Assembly (NCBI RefSeq): GCF_024343775.1
Contig: NZ_RJUF01000023.1
Span: forward strand, 1-51,326
From: Lacihabitans soyangensis
GTDB lineage: Bacteria > Bacteroidota > Bacteroidia > Cytophagales > Spirosomataceae
Length of the DNA: 51,326 nt
Direction of reading: 5' to 3'
In this document: positions 40,419 to 48,386 of the stretch, piece after piece
Numbering within the stretch: position 1 is the stretch's first letter
How the letters are laid out: the number at the start of each line of letters is the position of its first letter
Notes under the pieces: model-generated
What the model was told of the DNA's origin: nothing
Databases searched by the model: none
Seen by the model: the letters and a program-made list of their open reading frames with translations, nothing else
Translations under genes and position numbers: made by a program

Positions 40419-40463
40419 AACTATTTGGTTGCAAATATATGTGCAACTATTTGGTTTCACAAA
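40419..40463 (-). promoter_or_regulatory. arsR-operon promoter with flanking direct repeats
   Basis: On the minus strand TATATTTG (plus 40432-40439) matches TAnnTTTG and TTTG (plus 40460-40463) lies 20 nt upstream, an excellent Bacteroidota promoter. A 12-nt direct repeat AACTATTTGGTT occurs at 40419-40430 and 40445-40456, flanking the -7 on both sides. TTGCA/TGCAA half-sites (40429-40446) form an inverted repeat between them. These are candidate ArsR sites. Confidence 0.75.
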
Positions 40464-40606
40464 GTTTTATTTATTTTTTTAAAATTTTTTTTTGCAATTG
40501 CCTCATAAAGTATTCCCAAGGACTCAAATAAAGAATTTACCACTCGTAAAAATGTATTTTAAGGAGAATAATGCTCGGTATATCTTGACGCAAAAATGAA
40601 AAAGCT

Positions 40607-40801
40607 ATGTTATTAATTGCAGTTTTAGTCCCTTGGTTATCTTTTTTCTTAAGAGGGAAAATACTAAGTGGAATCTTGTGTTTGTTGCTTCAGATTACCA
40701 TTATTGGGTGGCTTCCGGCAGCACTTTGGGCAGTGGCCTCACGAGTGGATGGGAAAAATGACTCCCGAATTAGGAGAATGGAACGCAGAATGGCAAGATA
40801 A
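40607..40801 (+). CDS. YqaE/Pmp3 family small membrane protein
   Basis: The protein has 64 residues. Two hydrophobic helices, LLIAVLVPWLSFFLRG and ILCLLLQITIIGWLPAALWAV, separated by the conserved short turn, are the UPF0057/Pmp3 signature, followed by a basic tail RIRRMERRMAR. Such proteins stabilise membrane potential under salt or cold stress in yeast and plants; bacterial roles are unclear. The first Pmp3 Pro-P-Ψ segment is slightly divergent (VLVPWLSF). It is the only plus-strand gene in a long minus-strand stretch and ends at a perfect hairpin. Confidence 0.85.
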   Translation: MLLIAVLVPWLSFFLRGKILSGILCLLLQITIIGWLPAALWAVASRVDGKNDSRIRRMERRMAR

Positions 40802-40802
40802 A

Positions 40803-40835
40803 AAATTGCGAGATTCTCGAAGAATCTCGCAATTT
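40803..40835. terminator. 15-bp perfect hairpin between convergent yqaE and dnaB ends
   Basis: AAATTGCGAGATTCT (40803-40817) pairs with AGAATCTCGCAATTT (40821-40835) around a 3-nt loop. Flanking A/T tracts allow function in either direction. A partial third copy of the arm (CTCGCAATT, 40836-40844) follows, similar to the design seen at 12105-12176. Confidence 0.8.
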
Positions 40836-40869
40836 CTCGCAATTGTAGAAAATCAGTTTTTCTAAAACT

Positions 40870-42336
40870 CTACAAATCATTGGCTTTGCTTCCCAATATT
40901 TTGGTACCACTGATTTCCTCATATTTGTCTTGTGACACCGTAAAACCGTCAAATTCCATAAAACGGGTGTATTTTCCAACAAATCTCAAGTTTACGTTAT
41001 CGACAGAACCGCTTCGGTTTTTTGCAATAATTACTTCTGCCATACCTTTGGTGCTTTCACCCGTTTCGGTTTCAGTAATTTGGTAATATTCAGGTCGGTA
41101 TAAGAACATCACCACGTCGGCATCTTGCTCTATGGAGCCCGATTCCCTCAAGTCAGAGAGTTGCGGACGCTTATCACCCGCACGGGTTTCTACCGATCTA
41201 CTCAGCTGCGAAAGTGCCAGTACAGGTATGTTAAGTTCTTTTGCGATGGTTTTCAGTGACCTCGAAATGGCTGCTATTTCCTGCTCACGATTCATTCCGC
41301 CTTTGCCGTTACCTGCCGTCATGAGCTGTAAATAATCCACAATCAGAAGTCTAATATTGTGAAATGCTTTAAGACGACGTGCTTTGGTGCGTAGTTCGAG
41401 CACTGAAAGTGCCGGGGTGTCGTCAATATATATCGGTGCTGTGGCAAGGTTGTTTAGTCGGGAATGTAGGGCATGCCAATCTTCCGTTTCTAGTTCACCT
41501 TTTCGGAGTTTGTTAGAGTCTATTTCTGCCTCAGCCGATATCAAACGAAGCATTACCTGCTGACTGCTCATTTCCAAAGAAAACAAAGCAACTGGCATTT
41601 TGAAGTCAATAGCGGCATTTCGAAGTGCTGATACCACAAAGGCTGTTTTACCCATTGCGGGTCTGGCAGCGATGATGACCAATTCCGTGTTGTGCCATCC
41701 GCCCGTTACCCTGTCAAGCGATGGAAAACCAGACGGTACACTGGCCGATCCGCCGTCTTGTTCGGCTTTATTCTTAATTTCTTGAATGGTTTTTTGCACC
41801 ACCAAGTGAAGGTCTGGGATGTTCTTATTGAGATTTCCTTCCTGTATTTCTCTGAGATGTTGCTCGGTGCTATCGAGGAGGTTAAATACGTCTGTGGTAT
41901 CCTCGTAGGCTTTTGTTTGTACATCGCCCATTATTTTTACAATACTCCTCCTAATAGCATATTGTACAATGATACGAGCATCTTGTTCTATGTGGCTGGA
42001 GATTGATTTGGCACTAATTCGGGCCAAATAAGCAGCTCCACCAATGAATTCCAACTCGCCATTGAGTCGGAGTTGATTGGTAACGGTTAATAAATCTACG
42101 GGTTCGGATTTGCCAAAAAGTGTCAAAATAGCTTGATAAATGGCCTCGTGTTTTTCAGAAATGAAACTTTCGGGTTTAAGTACATCAATCACCGTGGTGA
42201 GTGCGTCTTTTTCTTTTATGACACCTCCCAGCACGGCTGCCTCCAATTCTATGATGTGCGAAGACTGCTGAAAATCAAAGATTTGCTCAGGGTTTCGTTT
42301 GGTTTTTTCAGGAGATCTTCTTCTTTGTTGTTTCAT
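40870..42336 (-). CDS. dnaB: Replicative DNA helicase DnaB
   Basis: The protein has 488 residues. The N-terminal DnaB domain is about 25-130 (SSHIIELEAAVLGGVIKEKDAL). The RecA-like domain has Walker A AARPAMGKTAF near 232, DnaB helicase motifs SLEMSSQQVMLRLISAEA, RLLIVDYLQLMTAGNGKGGMNREQEIAAISRSLK and the arginine-finger region ALSQLSRSVETRAGDKRPQLSDLRESGSIEQDADVVMFLYRPEYY. It is the hexameric helicase that unwinds DNA at the fork. No intein is present and length is normal. It lies 72 nt downstream of tamB. Confidence 0.98.
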   Translation of the reverse strand: MKQQRRRSPEKTKRNPEQIFDFQQSSHIIELEAAVLGGVIKEKDALTTVIDVLKPESFISEKHEAIYQAILTLFGKSEPVDLLTVTNQLRLNGELEFIGGAAYLARISAKSISSHIEQDARIIVQYAIRRSIVKIMGDVQTKAYEDTTDVFNLLDSTEQHLREIQEGNLNKNIPDLHLVVQKTIQEIKNKAEQDGGSASVPSGFPSLDRVTGGWHNTELVIIAARPAMGKTAFVVSALRNAAIDFKMPVALFSLEMSSQQVMLRLISAEAEIDSNKLRKGELETEDWHALHSRLNNLATAPIYIDDTPALSVLELRTKARRLKAFHNIRLLIVDYLQLMTAGNGKGGMNREQEIAAISRSLKTIAKELNIPVLALSQLSRSVETRAGDKRPQLSDLRESGSIEQDADVVMFLYRPEYYQITETETGESTKGMAEVIIAKNRSGSVDNVNLRFVGKYTRFMEFDGFTVSQDKYEEISGTKILGSKANDL

Positions 42337-42408
42337 TATTATGATTTTTGCCGCTTGCTTGTAATTTTCTTATTTGAAACAGGTTTCGTGGTCTTTTCAG
42401 TTCTTCAT

Positions 42409-45400
42409 TTATTTTACAAAATTACTGCCTGTGGAATCTAATTTTAGCATCGAAACTTCTTCTTTTTTACCAACTCCAAGTGGAATTGTTTTCGTTTTCT
42501 TGTTGTTAAGAAGCGAATTGAAGTTTCTCGAAATGATGAAATTTCCACCAGACACTACTACATTTCCAGTGGAAGAAAACGTGTAAAAATTTGTAGGAAC
42601 ACTACGCGAATAAAGTCTAAATTTATATTCTCCGTCTTGTGAAAGATTGTATTCCAATTCCCCACCTACAGACAATTGGCCGGTGGTTCCCACGTTTATA
42701 TTGTTTTCAAGACTATTTATAAACGAACTTTTTCCACTGAGTTTTATTCTGTTATTCAGAAACCTGTAACTAAAGTTTAGCTGCATATTGTTCAGTATAT
42801 TTTCCCTAAAATCACCAAACTGTACACCTAATTCGAGGTTAGGATTCAGCTTGTTGGCCAGATTACCGATTTGGTTGGATAGCAAATTGCTCACGTTATC
42901 TATGAGGAACTGTTGTGTAATGGCCTCTGATAAATTATCTGGGAAAATCTCATTAAAAACCAAAATACTCGAAACGTTTCTACTTAAAAGTTGCTCGTCA
43001 TTTCGAAGTCTTTGTTCAAATCCTAGGAGGTCCGTTTGACCGGTTAAAGGTATCTGCTTTAAGTCAAAATTTACGTCATATTTGATGGTTGGTGTCAGTA
43101 ATCTGTCAGACAGAAGCACAGAAACGTTCACTGGAAAACGTGTTGAAGTATTGGCTAAATCTTGCGAAATAGAACTCGGAATCGGAATATTGGCCGTATA
43201 GTTTGCTCTCAGGTCAAGACTGGCTTCATAGGGGTCACCTGTCCATGTAATACGGCTACCATCTACAATGTTGAATTTACGGAGCGAGGCGAGGTTCTGG
43301 AAACTAAAGTTATATTTTCCGTTTCTAACCACATATGGGCCATTAATGGTAAAGTCTCCACGCGTATCGTATAAAATACTCAAACGTCCTTCACCAAAGA
43401 CATTGAGAACGTCGTTATTGGTTCTGTCAAATATGATTTCGCACTCGGCATCAGGTGTAAAACTCAGGTTGAATGCTAATTTTACGCCACCTGTCTTTAT
43501 TTTTGGCTTCTTTGATTTTAGGAGTAAGGTGGAATCGACTTTTTCGACTTTTTTCAGGAAAGGAATACCTTCCTGCTTTAAGTCAATTTTTTTGCCGCTG
43601 TCCATTGGTATTGTAATCTTCGTACCTTTTTTACTGTTCAAATTTCCCGTTACCACGATGTTCTCAAAGTCACCAGTCATTTGTAAATCTCCACCAGCAA
43701 AGGCTGTTCCGTAGAATACATCACTCTCAAAAGACTTTAAATTCAATACTTTAAAGCCATCTTTGCCTTTGATAGTGGCATTGAGACCTACCATAAATTT
43801 ACCTGACCCGCCATTGAAAATACCCCCTTGAATAATGGCAGAGTTACCTCCAGTTGGAGCGTCACGCACGGTAACACCCTCAGGTGCAGCCACAAAGCCT
43901 TCTTCGTTGAGCAAAATTTTGTCGTCAAAATAGAGTGTTGTTCCAGATGAAATCACCTTCAAAGAACCTTTGCTTATGTCTATTTGGCCTTTGAAAATGG
44001 GGTCTAAGGGACTGCCGAATATTTCCACATCGCCCTCTGCAACACCCGTCATGTTGGTCATTACGCTGGTTAGCATACCTTCAAACATGTTCAAGTTCAA
44101 GTTCCTAACTTTGGCTTTGAGGTTTAGTGGGTTGTTCTTAATCGCAGGATCATAATAACCACTCATTCTGAATATTTCCTCAAATTGCCTAAAAACACTT
44201 CCGTTTATTTTGAGTTTGTTGGCCAAGTTGTCCCAGCTGGCCTCGGTGGTTACTGTTCCTATCAAACTATTGCGATATTCTAAATTTTCCACATGTAAGT
44301 TGCTGGTAAAGAAGGGATTCTTGTAATAATCCCTCAAACGCAATTCTCCGTTTGCAATACCCTTGGTTTCTACATTGGTAAATGGTTTTAGCGTTAACAA
44401 ATCAAAATCCTGAACGCTTAACACTGACTCCTGTTGCGGATCGTTCGACACCACGCCGTTGAACCGTACAATTTGGTTATTATTTGAAAGCTTCAAATCA
44501 TTAAAAACCACTTTGTTTTCCAACACATTGATAAGATTGTTCTCAGAAAAAGTCCATTTTTTGTCTATCAAATAAACCTCACTGTTTTTGGGGTTGAATC
44601 GGATGTCAAAACCTTCAGGGGTAAATTTCACCGAGCCAAATAGCCCGATTTTGCTATTACTGTTTTGCTGGTCTATGGAAGTGTCAAAATTTATGGTGTT
44701 AGCTTGTCCCCAATAGGCATTGGCGTAGAGGTTTTCGGTCAAAATTCCATTACTAATTCTCTGGTTAGCAGAGGTGAGTATGAGCGATGTCAGTACTTCT
44801 GGTGAACGGGCATATTTGGAAGTGTTGAAGTCTATCGTTGAATTATTAAACTGATTACCCTTGTAGCTCAGACTGTCCAGTTCACCCTCTAAGGAAAACT
44901 CCGAAGTGGCTCTTGAAGAAAACTTACCACTTAACTTCGAACCTGCAGAGACATAAATATTGGGGTCAAAAAAGCCAAAAAAACGTTTGCTATCTTTGAA
45001 GTAGAGTTGATAATTGGCATCATAAAACTTGCTGGGTGGACTTTTAAGAGAGTTTTTGTTTTTATAATAAGCTAGTCGCTCATCCTCGGTTTCATCAAAA
45101 TACAATTTGTATTCCTTCACTAGTGTGCTGGCATCGGCTATAATTTTGCTCGGAACAAAATCGCCATTGATATGAATATTAAAAAACTCTGATACCAACG
45201 AAAATCGTCTTTGGTTTTCAAAAATGCCAGAGTTGAAATACAATGAATCCACCGCCAAGATATGATTCTCATTCTCCAAAACGGTATTTGAAAATCGAGC
45301 TCGGCCTATCCAATCGTCAAGTTTGTTTCCAATAAAGTCAAAATTTATAGTAGACTTTACCTTCAGATCTTCCTTTGCAATCCCAAGCGGTTTTAGATTG

Positions 45401-47061
45401 GCGTTTTCAAGTAAACCCTTAATTTTAAAGGTATTGAGTTCTTTGTTGAGGTCGGCTTTTCCTTCTACTTGGGCGGTAATATTGGGGTCTTTTATGTCTA
45501 CGTAACCATCAAATATAGACTGTCCAAGATTCCCTTTTACCAGTATATTTTGATAATTATAACCATTGTAGGCAATTTCGCTGACGTGACCGTCTAGTTC
45601 AAGCAATGCACTTTTTACTTCAAATCCAGTACCCTTTATTTTACCGTCAAAGGTAAGTTTTTGTAAAGAAGGCTCGTCAAATAGCTTACCCAAGTCTAAT
45701 TGTTGAATTTTGAAATCTCCTTGGTAGGTGGCTTCTTTGGCTATTTTCACATCCATTTCACCATTTATTTTACCTAGGCCCGTAGCATTCAGATCTGACT
45801 TTGTTTTAAAATCATTGTAAAATCCAGCAAAAGTACCCGACAAGTCTAGTTGAGCAATTTTGGTGATATATTTCTGATAATCAGGATTTTTGCTGTATTG
45901 ACTTACGTCTTTTGCAAGCAATTTGGATGGTTTCAAAGACAAGGTGGTATTCGTTTTTAAAAGATCTGGAAATCCCTTAAAGTTTACGTCGCCTTTGAGG
46001 CTAGAACCAGTGCCAAATTTCAGGTCAAATTCCTTAAAATTCAGGTCAACATACAAGCCATCCATTTTGGCTGTAAGTAGGTAGCGTTCCTTATAATTAT
46101 ACATTTGCGAAGAAAATCTTCCCAAATCTTGGGCATCAAGTATAGTATTTTTAAGGTTGGCTTTCATTTTTACTTTCGTAAAAAAGTTATTGAATGCCGA
46201 CGGTTTGTCGTAATAAAAATGAAGTTTATCGCCAACAAACGAGTTGTTAATATATGCCGATAGCTTGTCAAGTAGCATGGCAGTTTTGCAATACAAAAAG
46301 TCCGTCTTGATGTCTTTTATCTGCAAATCACTTCGAAAATCTACTGCCGAAAGGTTAGTGGTTTTAAAAGCTACGGTATCGCCGAGAATAAGTACATCTT
46401 CGAGGTTAGCGTTTATTTTATCAAATCTAAAGTTGTAGTAATCAAAGGTTTTTTCAGGAAAACGTGCTCTTCTTGCGTCGCTGAGACTTACGTTGCCATT
46501 CGTTACATAAGCATTGTCGATTGTAAAGGGCTTATTTTGATTCGGAATAGATTTTTTAGTAGAGTCTTTACCGATTTTTTCAATCGCCGCAATCCAATAA
46601 TCGATATTAAGTTTGCCTGTATTGTCCTTTACCAGTTTTACCTCTGGGTTTTTGAGCAAAACATAGTCGAGGTTGTTATCAAATTTGAATATTTTTTTGG
46701 GATTATAAGTAATGGACGGGAGGTAATTTTCGTCCAGAGATATCTTCAGATTATTGACCAAATCAAGGGTGAAATTCGTCTTGCAGTTTACATAAAGTTC
46801 TCTCACAAAAATCATGTCTCTGCCCTGCAAATCCTTGATGTTGATGTCTTCGAAAGTTATTTCATCTAACCAAGAAATTCTAGCTTGCGAAATAGTTACG
46901 TTGCCACCCACTTTTTCACTTAGCCATTCGGTGGCTTTTTGGGTGATATTGGTCTGTACTTCAGGCAATTGTAAGGAGTAATACGCCAAAATAGCCAACG
47001 ATACAATCAGTAAGAATAATATTCCTACGGTATTGATCAGTATGTTTATGAAGCGTTTCAA
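42409..47061 (-). CDS. tamB: Translocation and assembly module protein TamB
   Basis: The protein has 1550 residues. A single N-terminal helix (about 6-28, KRFINILINTVGILFLLIVSLAILAYY is the start region) anchors it in the inner membrane. The rest is a very long beta-helical, repeat-like periplasmic region (AsmA/Vps13-like). The C-terminal TamB/DUF490 domain from about 1150 includes YDTRGDFTINGPYVVRNGKYNFSF and LSLRANYTANI-like blocks with the sequence FEQRLRNDEQLLSRNVSSILVFNEIFPDN. TamB-like proteins bridge the envelope and move phospholipids to the outer membrane or help insert outer-membrane proteins. It is divergent from tsaD, an arrangement common in this phylum. Confidence 0.95.
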   Translation of the reverse strand: MKRFINILINTVGILFLLIVSLAILAYYSLQLPEVQTNITQKATEWLSEKVGGNVTISQARISWLDEITFEDINIKDLQGRDMIFVRELYVNCKTNFTLDLVNNLKISLDENYLPSITYNPKKIFKFDNNLDYVLLKNPEVKLVKDNTGKLNIDYWIAAIEKIGKDSTKKSIPNQNKPFTIDNAYVTNGNVSLSDARRARFPEKTFDYYNFRFDKINANLEDVLILGDTVAFKTTNLSAVDFRSDLQIKDIKTDFLYCKTAMLLDKLSAYINNSFVGDKLHFYYDKPSAFNNFFTKVKMKANLKNTILDAQDLGRFSSQMYNYKERYLLTAKMDGLYVDLNFKEFDLKFGTGSSLKGDVNFKGFPDLLKTNTTLSLKPSKLLAKDVSQYSKNPDYQKYITKIAQLDLSGTFAGFYNDFKTKSDLNATGLGKINGEMDVKIAKEATYQGDFKIQQLDLGKLFDEPSLQKLTFDGKIKGTGFEVKSALLELDGHVSEIAYNGYNYQNILVKGNLGQSIFDGYVDIKDPNITAQVEGKADLNKELNTFKIKGLLENANLKPLGIAKEDLKVKSTINFDFIGNKLDDWIGRARFSNTVLENENHILAVDSLYFNSGIFENQRRFSLVSEFFNIHINGDFVPSKIIADASTLVKEYKLYFDETEDERLAYYKNKNSLKSPPSKFYDANYQLYFKDSKRFFGFFDPNIYVSAGSKLSGKFSSRATSEFSLEGELDSLSYKGNQFNNSTIDFNTSKYARSPEVLTSLILTSANQRISNGILTENLYANAYWGQANTINFDTSIDQQNSNSKIGLFGSVKFTPEGFDIRFNPKNSEVYLIDKKWTFSENNLINVLENKVVFNDLKLSNNNQIVRFNGVVSNDPQQESVLSVQDFDLLTLKPFTNVETKGIANGELRLRDYYKNPFFTSNLHVENLEYRNSLIGTVTTEASWDNLANKLKINGSVFRQFEEIFRMSGYYDPAIKNNPLNLKAKVRNLNLNMFEGMLTSVMTNMTGVAEGDVEIFGSPLDPIFKGQIDISKGSLKVISSGTTLYFDDKILLNEEGFVAAPEGVTVRDAPTGGNSAIIQGGIFNGGSGKFMVGLNATIKGKDGFKVLNLKSFESDVFYGTAFAGGDLQMTGDFENIVVTGNLNSKKGTKITIPMDSGKKIDLKQEGIPFLKKVEKVDSTLLLKSKKPKIKTGGVKLAFNLSFTPDAECEIIFDRTNNDVLNVFGEGRLSILYDTRGDFTINGPYVVRNGKYNFSFQNLASLRKFNIVDGSRITWTGDPYEASLDLRANYTANIPIPSSISQDLANTSTRFPVNVSVLLSDRLLTPTIKYDVNFDLKQIPLTGQTDLLGFEQRLRNDEQLLSRNVSSILVFNEIFPDNLSEAITQQFLIDNVSNLLSNQIGNLANKLNPNLELGVQFGDFRENILNNMQLNFSYRFLNNRIKLSGKSSFINSLENNINVGTTGQLSVGGELEYNLSQDGEYKFRLYSRSVPTNFYTFSSTGNVVVSGGNFIISRNFNSLLNNKKTKTIPLGVGKKEEVSMLKLDSTGSNFVK

Positions 47062-47190
47062 ATTCCTTATTTTTTATAATTTGTTTCGATTTTTGTTTCA
47101 AAATTCAAACCAAACTTTTGAGATTTTAGACAATTCGAAGATGAATTTTCGTCTGTCCGAAATTTCTCTTTCCCAGGAGAACCCACTAAC

Positions 47191-47221
47191 TTGGCTGCTA
47201 ATTCACTTCTCCGTATCTTTG
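47191..47221 (+). promoter_or_regulatory. tsaD promoter
   Basis: TTG at 47191-47193 and TATCTTTG at 47214-47221 (TAnnTTTG) are 20 nt apart, a textbook Bacteroidota sigma-ABfr promoter. Transcription should start near 47228, giving a leader of about 45 nt before ATG 47274. The rest of the 212-bp gap to tamB holds no other recognisable structure. Confidence 0.75.
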
Positions 47222-47273
47222 CCTACCGAAATAACCCACAAAATTTCTTAAAAATAATGATAATAAAAACTAA

Positions 47274-48284
47274 ATGCCCTTAAATACTCAAAATATAGTC
47301 ATTTTAGCGATAGAATCTTCTTGCGACGAAACCTCGGCGGCGGTTATTTACAACGGCCAAATGCGGTCAAACATTGTGGCATCGCAGATTATCCACGAGC
47401 AACACGGTGGTGTAGTGCCAGAGTTGGCTTCAAGGGCTCATCAGCAGGACATCGTACGGGTAGTTAATGCGGCCATAGAGGAGGCAAAAATCAATAAAAA
47501 TGAACTTTCAGCTATTGCTTTCACACGAGGGCCAGGTTTGTTAGGTTCGCTGTTGGTAGGTACGTCATTTGCCAAGGCCTTTGCTTTAGGTTTAGATATT
47601 CCGTTGATAGAAGTGAATCACATGCAGGCTCATGTTTTGGCACATTTTATTGACGAACCCAAGCCTTCGTTTCCCTTTTTGTGTTTAACCGTAAGCGGTG
47701 GACATACTCAAATCGTGCTCGTTAAGGGTCCATTGGATATGGAAGTTTTGGGAGAAACAGCCGATGATGCAGTGGGCGAGGCCTTCGATAAGGCAGCCAA
47801 AATGCTCGGTTTGGGCTATCCAGGTGGGCCGAAAATAGATCATCACGCAGCTTTGGGTAATCCAGATGCCTTCGAATTTCCGATTTCAGAGATGCCTTCC
47901 TACACTTTTTCTTTCAGCGGCGTAAAAACTTCGCTCTTGTATTTTATCCAAAAACACGGACCGGAATTCGTGGAGGAAAGGCTCAACGATATATGTGCAT
48001 CTTATCAGAAAACTCTAATTACTACATTGCTTAGAAAAATCAGAAAAGCTGCTAAAGAGCTGAAAATAAAGGAGATTGCAATAGCTGGGGGAGTTTCGGC
48101 CAACAAAGGACTTCGCAAGGCACTTACAGTTGAAGCGGAAAAGCAAAAATGGTCTTTGTATATCCCTGATTTTCAGTATTGTACTGATAATGCCGGCATG
48201 ATAGCGATGGCTGCTCATTTTAAATATTTAGCAGGTGAATTTACCGATCAACTGGTAAGTCCCATGCCGAGGTTCCAACTTTGA
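47274..48284 (+). CDS. tsaD: tRNA N6-adenosine threonylcarbamoyltransferase TsaD
   Basis: The protein has 336 residues, normal length. The ASKHA fold starts VILAIESSCDETSAAVI. The metal-binding pair is in NHMQAHVLAHF (His near 114 and 118). Other conserved blocks are LCLTVSGGHTQIVLV, GETADDAVGEAFDKAAKMLGLGYPGGP and IAGGVSANKGLRKAL. TsaD transfers threonylcarbamoyl to A37 of ANN-decoding tRNAs, together with TsaB and TsaE (not in the window). It is essential in most bacteria. Confidence 0.98.
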   Translation: MPLNTQNIVILAIESSCDETSAAVIYNGQMRSNIVASQIIHEQHGGVVPELASRAHQQDIVRVVNAAIEEAKINKNELSAIAFTRGPGLLGSLLVGTSFAKAFALGLDIPLIEVNHMQAHVLAHFIDEPKPSFPFLCLTVSGGHTQIVLVKGPLDMEVLGETADDAVGEAFDKAAKMLGLGYPGGPKIDHHAALGNPDAFEFPISEMPSYTFSFSGVKTSLLYFIQKHGPEFVEERLNDICASYQKTLITTLLRKIRKAAKELKIKEIAIAGGVSANKGLRKALTVEAEKQKWSLYIPDFQYCTDNAGMIAMAAHFKYLAGEFTDQLVSPMPRFQL

Positions 48285-48386
48285 CCGCTTGTTTTTTTAA
48301 TTTTTTTGGTAATTAATTGTTAACTGCTGCGTTCAATCATTTAAAATATTAATTTTGAGTTCTAAATACAATCTTTCCCTTAAAAT

